DNA of 43,973 nt. Origin: Cytophagales bacterium (GTDB lineage Bacteria > Bacteroidota > Bacteroidia > Cytophagales > Spirosomataceae). The notes under the pieces were generated by a model, which had not been told where the DNA came from, did not search any database, and saw only the letters and a program-made list of their open reading frames with translations. The translations under genes were made by a program, and so were the position numbers. Shown here piece after piece: positions 33,354 to 41,508 of this stretch; positions within the stretch are counted from its first letter, which is position 1, and each line of letters begins with the position of its first letter. The stretch covers positions 1 to 43,973 of the forward strand of contig RDXN01000091.1 in NCBI GenBank assembly GCA_004292855.1, written 5' to 3'.

Positions 33354-33832
33354 TATCGGGAGGCTTTTTCGACCGAGATGCCCACGCTCAACACGTCGGG
33401 CAGGGGATTCTGACGCATGTATTGTTTGATGCGGATCGAGTACTGACCGGGCTTTGGAAACCGATAATTCTGCTTAATAAGTACTTTATGATCGAAAATA
33501 TCGCCTAGCCCGTCACCGTTCGGTTTGCCGGTTTTGGCGTCCATCAACAGCAGTTCGTCCAGTCGCGATTCGATGGTGCGGCCCGTCGAGTCGTTCAGGT
33601 AGCGGGTCAGATACAGGTTGTAGTATGGGTACGAAAGGGCGTTTCGCAGGTTATAATAGATGTTGTACGGTTGAGAGGCATCCTCAATCCGAAATGTGAA
33701 CGTTGGCGCGTGATTCACGTACCATTTTCCGTCTTCAATGTCCTCATACTCGCTATAAACGGTGTTTTTGTCGCACCCAGCTAAAAAGCTTATGCTCAAC
33801 AAAACTCCTAAAAGTCTCAATCGGTTATTCAT
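33353..33832 (-). CDS. gldH: Gliding motility lipoprotein GldH
   Basis: A GldH-type lipoprotein of 159 residues from the ATG at 33832 (MNNRLRLLGVLLSISFLAGC), with lipobox LAGC. Family features are CDKNTVYSEYEDIEDGKWY, FTFRIEDASQPYNIYYNLRN and the C-terminal YSIRIKQYMRQNPLPDVLSVG. GldH is an envelope lipoprotein required for gliding in Flavobacterium and is found across gliding and non-gliding Bacteroidota. A longer frame (33850) is less likely because the lipoprotein signal starts at 33832. It overlaps the downstream LON-domain gene. Confidence 0.92.
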   Translation of the reverse strand: MNNRLRLLGVLLSISFLAGCDKNTVYSEYEDIEDGKWYVNHAPTFTFRIEDASQPYNIYYNLRNALSYPYYNLYLTRYLNDSTGRTIESRLDELLLMDAKTGKPNGDGLGDIFDHKVLIKQNYRFPKPGQYSIRIKQYMRQNPLPDVLSVGISVEKASR

Positions 33833-33839
33833 TATTACT

Positions 33840-33926
33840 TTATAGATCATGCTTTAGCACGTGTGCGTTGCGCTTTGCGTCGGTCACATAGTTGAACTCA
33901 CTCCGAATGCGATTGGCTTGTGCCAT
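33840..33926 (-). CDS. Possible 28-residue leader peptide upstream of gldH
   Basis: A short open frame, MAQANRIRSEFNYVTDAKRN plus eight residues, starts at 33926 and stops 7 nt before gldH. Its charged, helix-forming sequence and tight spacing are compatible with a coupled small gene, but there is no family match and chance is possible. The remaining DNA up to 34071 shows no gene. Confidence 0.3.
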   Translation of the reverse strand: MAQANRIRSEFNYVTDAKRNAHVLKHDL

Positions 33927-34078
33927 AATAAGTTGGGTTTGCTGTACAAAGTTGAAAAAAAACGCCTGCTTTCTCTAATTTCTAACGACCATTCTTGTGC
34001 AATCGGTGTGTAAGCTCTAGCTGCTGCTTTGCCCCATCGTTCAAACCGTATAATAACCCAACCTGATAGTCGTTTTTT

Positions 34079-34103
34079 AACTACAAAAATAGTTTTATCT
34101 TTG
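34079..34103 (+). promoter_or_regulatory. Candidate BlaI-type operator and -7 box of the blaI/M56 operon
   Basis: The inverted repeat AACTA-CAAAAA-TAGTT (34079-34094) sits right before TATCTTTG (34096-34103), which matches the Bacteroidota -7 box TAnnTTTG. BlaI-family repressors bind TACA/TGTA-type dyads overlapping their own promoter, so autoregulation is likely. The -33 region is T-rich but lacks a clear TTG. Confidence 0.5.
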
Positions 34104-34138
34104 CGTTTGTCAGGTAACCGTAAATTAAGAAACCCCTC

Positions 34139-34501
34139 ATGGAAAAGTTAACGGCCAAAGAAGAAGAAGTGATGCAGGTGCTCTGGAAACTGGAGCAGGC
34201 CTACGTGAAAGACATGATTCAGTATTTCGACAATCCGCCCTTGCACTACAACACCGTATCGACCATTGTGCGCAACCTCGAAGAAAAGGGCTTTGTGGGC
34301 CACCGTGCCTATGGCAATACGCACGAATACTACCCGATTATCGAAAAAGAGGCTTACCAGAACAAACACGTGATGACGCGGGTGCTGGCCAACTATTTCG
34401 ACAACTCATACAAAAATCTGGTGAGCTATTTTGCCCAGAACGACAAGATTTCGGCAGACGAACTGCGCGAGATTCTGGCCTTGATCGAAAAAGGAAAATG
34501 A
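34139..34501 (+). CDS. BlaI/MecI/CopY-family repressor
   Basis: A 120-residue winged-helix repressor. KLTAKEEEVMQVLWKLEQAYVKDM and YNTVSTIVRNLEEKGFVGHR form the DNA-binding domain, and a C-terminal helical part (MTRVLANYFDNSYKNLVSYF) mediates dimerisation. It is encoded one base before an M56 peptidase gene, the usual repressor-sensor arrangement. A dyad overlapping its own promoter is visible. The controlled signal is probably envelope or metal stress rather than beta-lactam, since no beta-lactamase gene is nearby. Confidence 0.93.
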   Translation: MEKLTAKEEEVMQVLWKLEQAYVKDMIQYFDNPPLHYNTVSTIVRNLEEKGFVGHRAYGNTHEYYPIIEKEAYQNKHVMTRVLANYFDNSYKNLVSYFAQNDKISADELREILALIEKGK

Positions 34502-34502
34502 C

Positions 34503-36233
34503 ATGGAACCCCTCCGCTACTTGGTTCAGGCCAATCTGGTACTGACCGTTCTGGTACTGGCCTACGCACTGCTGCTTCGACGTACGACCCGCTTCGAGTT
34601 GAACAGGGCGGTGCTGCTGCTCATTGCTCTCGACGCGTTTCTGTTGCCCTTCGTGGAACTGCCCGACGTGCAGCCGGAGCCGATGCGGGCCGTGATAGGC
34701 CAAACGGCGGAGATCCTCCAAAAACCCCTCAACGCGCTCGTGCCCGACCGGCCCGCCGTGTTCCTCACAGCCCCCAACGGACGAACCTACTCGGCCTCGT
34801 TCAACTCCCTCCCTCCTGCCTTGCCCGATTGGCTCACCTGGACGGGTTGGCTCTATGGGGCCGTGGTGTTTGGCCTGTTCCTTCGGCTCATTGCGCGATT
34901 GGCCCGGTTGCGCGTCCTGATCGAAAGTGGGGCCTGGACACCCTACTCCGACTTTATGTTGGTGCAGGCACCGGTTGAGGCTCCGTTCTCGTTCGGGCGG
35001 TTTGTGGTGATCGACTTCAACCGCTACTCCCGCCCCGAACGTGATCAGATTTTGCGACACGAGCGCGTACACGTGGGGCAGTTCCATACGCTCGATGTGC
35101 TGTTGGCCGAGTGCCTGACCATCGTGTTCTGGATTAACCCGTTGGCCTATTGGCTCCGGCGGCTTGTGAACCAAAACCTCGAATACCTCGCCGACCAAAC
35201 CGTGTTGACGGAGGGCGTCGACGCCCGCACGTACCAGTTCAGCCTGTTGCGGGTGAGCCTGAACGCCGACGGCCCGGTGCTAACGAACCGCTTTGGCGAG
35301 TCGTCGCTCACCGACCGAATTCGCATGATGTTACGGCCCCGGTCGGGCTTGTGGAGTTGGGCGCGGTACGGCGTGCTGGCGGCAGTCGTTGCGGTGGTTT
35401 TATGTACACTGACGATGTGTCAGGACGTGCGTTCGCCTAAAAAGTCCGTCATGGTCGGTAACCTCGATTGGCAGGGCGTTCTGCCCAAATCGCCCACCTA
35501 CGACCTTTTAGCCGCTATTACGAACGAGGATGGTTGGTTTACGCAGGTGGTTTACATGCCTAACATGCCCGCTAAACTTTCCATGTTTCCGAGAGAAGCT
35601 AGCGTTGGTCTGCGCGATAACCGACTGACGTTGACCGAGAAACACCGCTACGAAACCGAGGTGTACCTGAACGGCAAACTCACCTCTCCCGACCAACTGA
35701 GCACCATCCAAAGCGAGTTTATTGATGCTCTGTTTGTGGTCAATCAGAGCGAATTTTGGCCGGACCGCAGTGAGAAGCCCTACCGGGTACTGGTACAAAC
35801 AAGCTCACGCCCGCTCATGCCCAACCCGGCGGCCCGCCACTTCCTGACCTACCTACAGGCAGCCGCCCTCACCGAACACCCAATGGGCGCAAGTCGGACG
35901 TTTTCGATGAACGACGTGCTTGAGGCTACCTTCTTCCACCGCAAAGACGTGCTCGTGGAACGGACACCCAACCAGCATCTGAAACTACAGGACGCCTTCG
36001 CCAACGACACCGAGGTGTTTATTAACGGCCTGCCCGTAGCGGCCAAAGACGTCGAAACTGTTCATGTGCGGGAGGTACAGAAGTTGTACGCCCTCGAACG
36101 GCAGTTTGGAAGTTGGTTCCGGGCCAACAATCCGACAAAACGCTACGCCCTCAACATCGAAACCAGCCCCCACCGCGCCACCCGCGACAGCAGCTACTAC
36201 GTGTTCAGCCCGTTTTATTCCGGGGATTTTTGA
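34503..36233 (+). CDS. M56-family (BlaR1-like) membrane metallopeptidase
   Basis: A 576-residue membrane sensor-protease. Three hydrophobic helices in the first 130 residues precede a cytoplasmic metalloprotease loop with zinc motif HERVH at 186-190 and downstream Glu in NLEYLADQTVL. A fourth helix follows near 296. The roughly 265-residue external C-terminal part shows no penicillin-binding SxxK/KTG motifs, so this is not a BlaR1 beta-lactam receptor. The part does not match a domain I recognise. It presumably cleaves the co-encoded BlaI-type repressor on sensing an unknown signal. Confidence 0.9.
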   Translation: MEPLRYLVQANLVLTVLVLAYALLLRRTTRFELNRAVLLLIALDAFLLPFVELPDVQPEPMRAVIGQTAEILQKPLNALVPDRPAVFLTAPNGRTYSASFNSLPPALPDWLTWTGWLYGAVVFGLFLRLIARLARLRVLIESGAWTPYSDFMLVQAPVEAPFSFGRFVVIDFNRYSRPERDQILRHERVHVGQFHTLDVLLAECLTIVFWINPLAYWLRRLVNQNLEYLADQTVLTEGVDARTYQFSLLRVSLNADGPVLTNRFGESSLTDRIRMMLRPRSGLWSWARYGVLAAVVAVVLCTLTMCQDVRSPKKSVMVGNLDWQGVLPKSPTYDLLAAITNEDGWFTQVVYMPNMPAKLSMFPREASVGLRDNRLTLTEKHRYETEVYLNGKLTSPDQLSTIQSEFIDALFVVNQSEFWPDRSEKPYRVLVQTSSRPLMPNPAARHFLTYLQAAALTEHPMGASRTFSMNDVLEATFFHRKDVLVERTPNQHLKLQDAFANDTEVFINGLPVAAKDVETVHVREVQKLYALERQFGSWFRANNPTKRYALNIETSPHRATRDSSYYVFSPFYSGDF

Positions 36234-36267
36234 AGGGGTATATACTCCTTCTTATGCCACATCACAC

Positions 36268-36837
36268 ATGCGCTTTCTCCTCCTAATTCTCCTGCTGATC
36301 GGTTTCGCCTGCTCCCGCCCTGCCCGAATGACCGACACAAGGTATAGCGTCAACGCCCTGTTGAATGATTCGGCCTGGTTTGGCACAGCCGCCTTGCCGA
36401 ATATTTACGAGACAGAGGACGTTCGTTGCAAAGGGCGACGTTTTATGCTCATCGTCAGAACTGACATTCCTTACAAAGGGATGAAGCTACGGCCCGGTAC
36501 CCCTCCTACAACAGGGTGCTTAGACAAAGATTGCTATATGACGCAGGCACTAAATTTCGAGAACATCCCGTTTAAACGTGGCCGTTACAAATTGAGCAAG
36601 CTCACGCAGTGTGACACGATCAACCAGCCTCGCTATCATTACTGGCGAACATATCCTGGCGGAGGTACACACAGGGCCTTTGTTTACAAGAAAGGAGAGC
36701 CGAACTGGGTTCGTGTGACAAGAATTGACGGGGTTAATAGCCTGATTACAGGGGAGTTTGCAGCAACGCTAACGGACACAAGCAACCAAGTGATACGCTT
36801 CCGGCAAGGCTCGTTTAGGGTGAAATTCAAGCCTTAA
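36268..36837 (+). CDS. Small lipoprotein, unknown function
   Basis: The ATG at 36268 opens a lipoprotein signal, MRFLLLILLLIGFACSRPA, and 189 residues in all. The mature part holds four more cysteines (RCKG, TGCLDKDC and TQCDT), which may pair. It has no recognised domain. The segment upstream in the same frame is out of phase with the M56 gene it overlaps and is rejected. It follows the M56 gene by 34 nt and could be part of the same operon, as a target of the envelope-stress response or a partner of the sensor. Confidence 0.75.
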   Translation: MRFLLLILLLIGFACSRPARMTDTRYSVNALLNDSAWFGTAALPNIYETEDVRCKGRRFMLIVRTDIPYKGMKLRPGTPPTTGCLDKDCYMTQALNFENIPFKRGRYKLSKLTQCDTINQPRYHYWRTYPGGGTHRAFVYKKGEPNWVRVTRIDGVNSLITGEFAATLTDTSNQVIRFRQGSFRVKFKP

Positions 36838-36940
36838 CTTCATTAATTATGTCGTTTGTCTTCCGCATACACACAACAGCCCTGTAAGGGCGGCATGTTA
36901 ATAGAAAATAAACGGCCCACACGTTAGCAAAGCCCCGTTG

Positions 36941-37869
36941 GGTAGGTTGTCCAGTTAAACAAAAAAGTTCTTGCACTTTTGTAGCGTCTAAACCACCAAA
37001 AGATGCAAGAACCCAAACCGAAGACGGCTTTGGAAAGCAAGCTATAACGCTTACAAGCCAAAACCAAATCCCAACAAGAGGCCATCCGATACCAAAAGCA
37101 GCCCATCACCGAACTCACTCAGAGTCGAGCCAACTGGAAGGCTAAATACAAAATGGCTCAATCGGCTGGCTCAACCACCCAATTCGAGGCTGTTACTCCC
37201 TTGAGAGCCAAGGGCTATCAGTTCTCGCTGGCTACGATTCGGTTGAGTGTTTGGCTCTACCTGCGCCCAAACAGCGCACGCTGGCTCGGTTCATGAACTT
37301 GTGGGCTTGCATCGACTGGAGTCAGCGGATGCTGAGAGCCTTACCCGATCTGAGTGAGTTGGAACAGAGTCGGTTTGGATGGTTGAAGGCGTATGCGGGT
37401 TTGGTGGCCGAATTAGGGGTCAGTTTCGGTTTGGCTAACTCGATGCGGGCGCATCTTTAAGGAGAAGGGTTGAGTGCTGCTTCGATAGATTACTGCCGCC
37501 AACTCATCACCAGAAGTGGCTGTGTGTTTGCTTTAGGGGAAGGTTTTGGGCTTTATTTAACCGATTCGTTGGCGAAAGTGGCCGATGGTGCTTGTTGGCA
37601 TGGTTGCAGTGCGGTGATAGAATCGCTGTTTGGCCATTACAAATCAGGTTTATCCACCAATCCGTTGGCGGGCGTAAGTGGGGTGATACTGAGTCTGAGT
37701 TTACGGACCGATAAGGGTCTTGACTTCGATCTGGGCCAAGCTTTGGAAGCACTTTCTCTGGCAGATGTAGCGGCTTGGAAGCGAAAACATTTAGCTCAAA
37801 GTCAGATTGTTAGGTAAAGAAAAACTCTCAAAAAATGAAAGGACTTTTTCTTATACTGGACAACCTACC
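36941..37869. mobile_element. Decayed insertion sequence with terminal inverted repeats
   Basis: GGTAGGTTGTCCAGT at 36941-36955 is exactly inverted at 37855-37869 (ACTGGACAACCTACC). Similarity continues a few bases outward (CCC-N3-TGG against CCC-N3-GTGG), so the true ends may lie slightly further out. About 929 nt are enclosed. The transposase inside is broken. No clear target duplication was identified. Confidence 0.85.
37003..37817 (+). pseudogene. Transposase remnant
   Basis: The gene starts ATG 37003 with MQEPKPKTALESKL and hits TAA at 37045. The frame then continues through a coiled-coil N-terminal part (QKQPITELTQSRANWKAKYK) and a hydrophobic HTH-like part (YQFSLATIRLSVWLYLRPNS). It shifts frame near 37250 and is broken again near 37460. 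The last intact piece (37470-37817) contains IESLFGHYKSG, in which Glu and Lys are spaced as in the C-terminal E-x6-K of DDE transposases. The middle with the two catalytic Asp appears deleted. The family was not identified. Confidence 0.8.
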
Positions 37870-38037
37870 CACAGGGGTTATGCTATTGATAATTAGCTTC
37901 ACGATAAAAGCCCCCTATGGACTGTGAGGACACAGCCCACGGGCCTCGCGCAAGCTTTCAACTATACCTCAAAAGACCTTCTCCATCGCGCAAATCCAAA
38001 GTTTTTCCGTTTCTTCAAGACCTGAAATACTATTAGC

Positions 38038-39438
38038 ATGTCCCCAACTTCTGGCGCGAGTACCGCGCAACTCAAACGCAGCATTGGCCTGGTGTCGGCT
38101 ATTGCGCTCGTTATCAGCAACATTATCGGCACGGGCGTTTTCAAAAAGGTGGTCCCGATGGCCGCCGAACTGCAATCACCGAACCTGATTCTGCTAGCCT
38201 GGCTGCTAGCGGGTTTACTTAGTTTGAGCGGCACCCTGAGCAATGCCGAGGTGGCGAGTATGCTGGCCGACTCCGGGGGCGAGTACGTTTATTTTCGAAA
38301 GATTTACGGTCGCTTTTTCGCGTTTTTGTTCGGCTGGACCCAGTTCGCCGTGATCCGTACGGCAGCCATCGCGTCTATCGCTTACGTGTTCGCGCAGTCG
38401 CTCAACTCGCTCATTGCCCTCCCCGACACGCCTGCAAATCTGGCCGAGATTTCCCTCTTTGGCATTCATCCGCTTGATAATTTGTCCGTCAAACTCGTGA
38501 CCATCGCGCTGGTGTGGCTGCTCACCTACGCCAACGTGCGGGGGGTGTCGATTGGCGAAAAAATCAGCAACAGCCTGACCGTACTGATGATCGCCGTGAT
38601 GGTGTTTCTGATTGTTACGGGCTTGTTTGCGTCGGGCGGAAGCTGGAGCAATTTGAGCCTGGAAGCCGCGCCCCCCACGGGCGGGAGCCTGGTGAGTGCG
38701 CTGGGATTAGCCTGTTTGAGCGCGTTCTGGGCCTACGAGGGTTGGGCGAGTGTGGGCTACATTGGCGGTGAACTCAAAGATCCCCAACGCAATCTGCCCC
38801 GTGCCCTGACCATTGGTTGTGTGGTGGTAATGAGCATTTACCTGCTTATGAACCTGGTCTACGTGCGGATGCTGCCGATCAACGAACTGATTGCTCTGAA
38901 AAGCCAGCCGAACACCATCGGGGCGGTGGTGGCCGTAGGCAAGTATCTGGGCGTGGCCGGGAGCCTGCTCGTGTCCTGCCTGATTTTGGTCACGACCTTT
39001 AACTGCACGAGCAGTTCGGTGCTGACGGCCTCGCGGTTGTTCTACGCAATGGCCCGCGACGGGCAGTTTTTCCGGGCCATCAACTACGTTCACCCGACGC
39101 ACCAAACCCCCTCGCGGTCACTGATTTTACAAGCCGTCTGGACAACCGTGATGGTCCTCTCCGGCTCCTTCGACCAACTGACCGACATGCTTATTTTCGC
39201 GTCGTTTATCTTCTACGGAGCCACCGCCGTGGGTGTGTTCGTGTTGCGCTCGCGGATGCCCGATGCCCCCCGCCCCTACCGCGTGATTGGCTACCCGGTA
39301 GTGCCCGCCATCTTTATCCTGTTCTGCGGATTCCTCGTCATCAGCACCCTGTTCAACCGCCCCACCGAGGCCCTCGTTGGGCTGGGGTTGATGGCGACGG
39401 GGTTGCCGTTTTATTTTCTGTGGAGTAGAAAAATTTAA
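38038..39438 (+). CDS. APC-superfamily amino-acid permease
   Basis: A 466-residue permease with about twelve transmembrane helices. The first helix carries the APC motif ISNIIGTGVF. NAEVASMLADSGGEYVYFRKIYG in helix 3 and FWAYEGWASVGYIGGELKDPQRNLP around helix 6 are typical of the LAT-like branch, which exchanges or imports amino acids. It has no partner genes. The 168 nt upstream, between the IS remnant and its ATG, show no gene and only a weak CTGTG/CACAG dyad. Confidence 0.9.
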   Translation: MSPTSGASTAQLKRSIGLVSAIALVISNIIGTGVFKKVVPMAAELQSPNLILLAWLLAGLLSLSGTLSNAEVASMLADSGGEYVYFRKIYGRFFAFLFGWTQFAVIRTAAIASIAYVFAQSLNSLIALPDTPANLAEISLFGIHPLDNLSVKLVTIALVWLLTYANVRGVSIGEKISNSLTVLMIAVMVFLIVTGLFASGGSWSNLSLEAAPPTGGSLVSALGLACLSAFWAYEGWASVGYIGGELKDPQRNLPRALTIGCVVVMSIYLLMNLVYVRMLPINELIALKSQPNTIGAVVAVGKYLGVAGSLLVSCLILVTTFNCTSSSVLTASRLFYAMARDGQFFRAINYVHPTHQTPSRSLILQAVWTTVMVLSGSFDQLTDMLIFASFIFYGATAVGVFVLRSRMPDAPRPYRVIGYPVVPAIFILFCGFLVISTLFNRPTEALVGLGLMATGLPFYFLWSRKI

Positions 39439-39451
39439 CCACGGAGTACAC

Positions 39452-39467
39452 TGGTCCGCCGGCGCGG
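39452..39467 (+). repeat. 16-nt mini-element, intergenic
   Basis: TGGTCCGCCGGCGCGG, inserted in a CACGGAGTACAC...GGAGTG context. Removing 15 or 16 nt rejoins a CACGGAGTACACGGAGTG-type sequence. Confidence 0.7.
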
Positions 39468-39490
39468 GAGTGTTGGCACGGAGGGCACGG

Positions 39491-39584
39491 TTTTTTGTCA
39501 TCCCGAAGAATGAGGGATCTAGTTTGCCAATATTCAACTTGATTGTCAGTGAGCTAGATCCCTCCTTTGTCGGGATGACAAAAG
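39491..39584. repeat. Large palindromic repeat, copy 6
   Basis: Left arm GTCATCCCGAAGAATGAGGG and right arm CTAGATCCCTCCTTTGTCGG enclose a centre with TTCAACTTGAT. It lies between the convergent permease and M28 peptidase genes. Confidence 0.9.
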
Positions 39585-39629
39585 CGAGATAACAAAAAAC
39601 TCTGCGCCAATACTCCTTTCACTCTGTGC

Positions 39630-39645
39630 CGCTCCGCCGGTGCGG
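39630..39645 (+). repeat. 16-nt mini-element, intergenic
   Basis: CGCTCCGCCGGTGCGG, in consensus orientation, 8 nt before the stop codon of the M28 peptidase gene. Confidence 0.7.
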
Positions 39646-39653
39646 TTAAAACA

Positions 39654-41312
39654 TCACTTCCCAAACTTCCCCCCGAAGAAATCGCCCCCGTTCCAGACGG
39701 GGCGTTCGTCGGCCTGGGCCGTTAGGTAGCCGATCAGGAATTGCAATTGAGCATGGCGGGCAGCAGCGGTCCAGTCGAAGGGTTGGTTCATATCGTCTTG
39801 CGGGGTATGGTAGATGGTGGCCCGCCAGTCGAGGTTGAGTTTGGTGCCGTCGCGGGAGTCGCCGGTAGTGGAGCCGCTCTTGACGAACAGGGCCGGGATG
39901 CCCTGCCGCACGAAGCTAAAATGGTCGGAGCGCATGAACACCACCTGCTCCGGGATCGGGTCTTTGGCAATCTGAATCCCCAGATACTCGGCAGCGGCCC
40001 GCACCGGCACCGACAGCGTGGAGTGTTCGGCACCGTAGGGCACGATGTCGAGCAGGGGATGGAAAAAGAACGGCATGTCGAGCGTGGTGTTGGCTACGAT
40101 TTTGTCTTTCGGTACAGTCGGGTTGCTGGCGAAATAGTCGGAACCCAACAGGCCCATTTCTTCACCCGTCACAATCGCGAACAGGATCGACCGGCGCGGG
40201 GCCTTGGGCAGGGTCGTGAAGAGCCGGGCCACTTCGAGGTTAATTGCCACCCCTGATGCGTTGTCGTGGGCACCGTTGTTGATCGAGTCGTTCGGAAAGG
40301 CTTTCGTAGGGCGCGAGATGCCGAGGTGGTCGAGGTGAGCCACGTAGACCACGTATTCATCCTTTAGTTTGGGATCGGTGCCGGGCAATAGGCCAATCAG
40401 GTTCTCACCCACGAGGCCGTCGTTGATATCGGTGGCGGTTTTGGCCCGCACGCTCAGGTTCAGCGGAAACGCCTGTGGCTGGCTTTGCGATGCCGCCAAC
40501 CGGGCCTGCTCAAAATTCTTAGCGGCCCCGGCAAACAAGGTCCGGGCCGTCGAATCACCCATCGACGCAATCACTTTCAGTTGCGGGAACGTCCGTTGGG
40601 CCTGGCCTTTCACGTCGGTCCAGCGGTAGGTGGCCATCCGGTTGCGGGGGGCGTTCGACTCGATCCGGGCACGCATGTCGGTGGGCAGGCTGAACGTGAT
40701 AATGCCCACTGCGCCCCGTGCGGCTGCTACTTCCTGCTTAGCCGAGCCGTGGTAAGCCCGTTGTGTTGACGGAAACGACGCCGGTGCCCCGTTGAAACAG
40801 GCCACGATTTTGCCCCGCACATCGACGCCGTTGTAATCGTCATAACCCAAATCGGGGGCCGACACTCCAAAACCCACAAACACCACCGGGGCCGCAATCT
40901 CGCTCACGGCCTGCCCAAACTGCGGACTCAGATAGAAGTTTCGGCCGATGGTCAGGGCCTGCGCCGGTTCGTCCAGTTCATTGCTTCCTCGCCGGATCAG
41001 GACCATCGAACTGGCGTCTTCGCGGACCTGTGCCCGACGCAAAGGCACGGCCTGCCGGAACGTACCCTTCTCGCCTTTTGGCAAAAAACCGAGCTTTTTA
41101 AAGTCACCTTCCACGTATTGAGCGGCCAGTTCAAAACCGGGTGAGCCGGGTTTACGTCCCGCCAGTTTATCGTCGGAAAGGTAGCGCATGTGGCTCTCGA
41201 TGTTCTCGGGCCGAACGGCTTTAGTGGCTTTCTGGGCTTCTTTGGGAACCGATTGGGCCAGCGTTGTCGCCGACAGTGTAGCCAGCAAAACGATATTGAA
41301 CGATGCTTTCAA
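39654..41312 (-). CDS. Secreted M28-family metallopeptidase with PA insert
   Basis: The TTG at 41312 is chosen because it opens a textbook signal peptide, MKASFNIVLLATLSATTLAQ. The other TTG (41345) adds 11 charged residues, and no ATG is available. The product is 552 residues. Zinc ligands of M28 are visible in HLDHLGIS, NNGAHDNASGVA (bridging Asp) and TGEEMGLLGSDYF (catalytic Glu pair), with a late His in RSDHFSFVRQG. A protease-associated domain (about 110-270) precedes the core. It probably trims peptides outside the cytoplasm, like the other secreted proteases in the window. Confidence 0.9.
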   Translation of the reverse strand: MKASFNIVLLATLSATTLAQSVPKEAQKATKAVRPENIESHMRYLSDDKLAGRKPGSPGFELAAQYVEGDFKKLGFLPKGEKGTFRQAVPLRRAQVREDASSMVLIRRGSNELDEPAQALTIGRNFYLSPQFGQAVSEIAAPVVFVGFGVSAPDLGYDDYNGVDVRGKIVACFNGAPASFPSTQRAYHGSAKQEVAAARGAVGIITFSLPTDMRARIESNAPRNRMATYRWTDVKGQAQRTFPQLKVIASMGDSTARTLFAGAAKNFEQARLAASQSQPQAFPLNLSVRAKTATDINDGLVGENLIGLLPGTDPKLKDEYVVYVAHLDHLGISRPTKAFPNDSINNGAHDNASGVAINLEVARLFTTLPKAPRRSILFAIVTGEEMGLLGSDYFASNPTVPKDKIVANTTLDMPFFFHPLLDIVPYGAEHSTLSVPVRAAAEYLGIQIAKDPIPEQVVFMRSDHFSFVRQGIPALFVKSGSTTGDSRDGTKLNLDWRATIYHTPQDDMNQPFDWTAAARHAQLQFLIGYLTAQADERPVWNGGDFFGGKFGK

Positions 41313-41508
41313 GGTGATTTTTGTGTAATCAAGTTGCCTGTGCAAGATACGAACAGGCGCGGAATGGACAAGGTCAGTCTTACAGTCCTATGGGTGAAAC
41401 TGGTTGGCAATCAACCTTTGGGACAGCACTTCATCACAAACTATTGTTCAGTGACGCACCCTTGCTTTAGCGTCATAAACTCAGATTACCACTAACCCAT
41501 ATATTTTT

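Noticed and set aside
34503-36233. BlaR1 beta-lactam receptor
   Set aside because: No SxxK, SxN or KTG motifs occur in the external domain, and no beta-lactamase gene is nearby.
36064-36267. Extension of the small lipoprotein back into the M56 gene
   Set aside because: It is out of frame with the M56 gene and precedes a clear lipoprotein signal at 36268.
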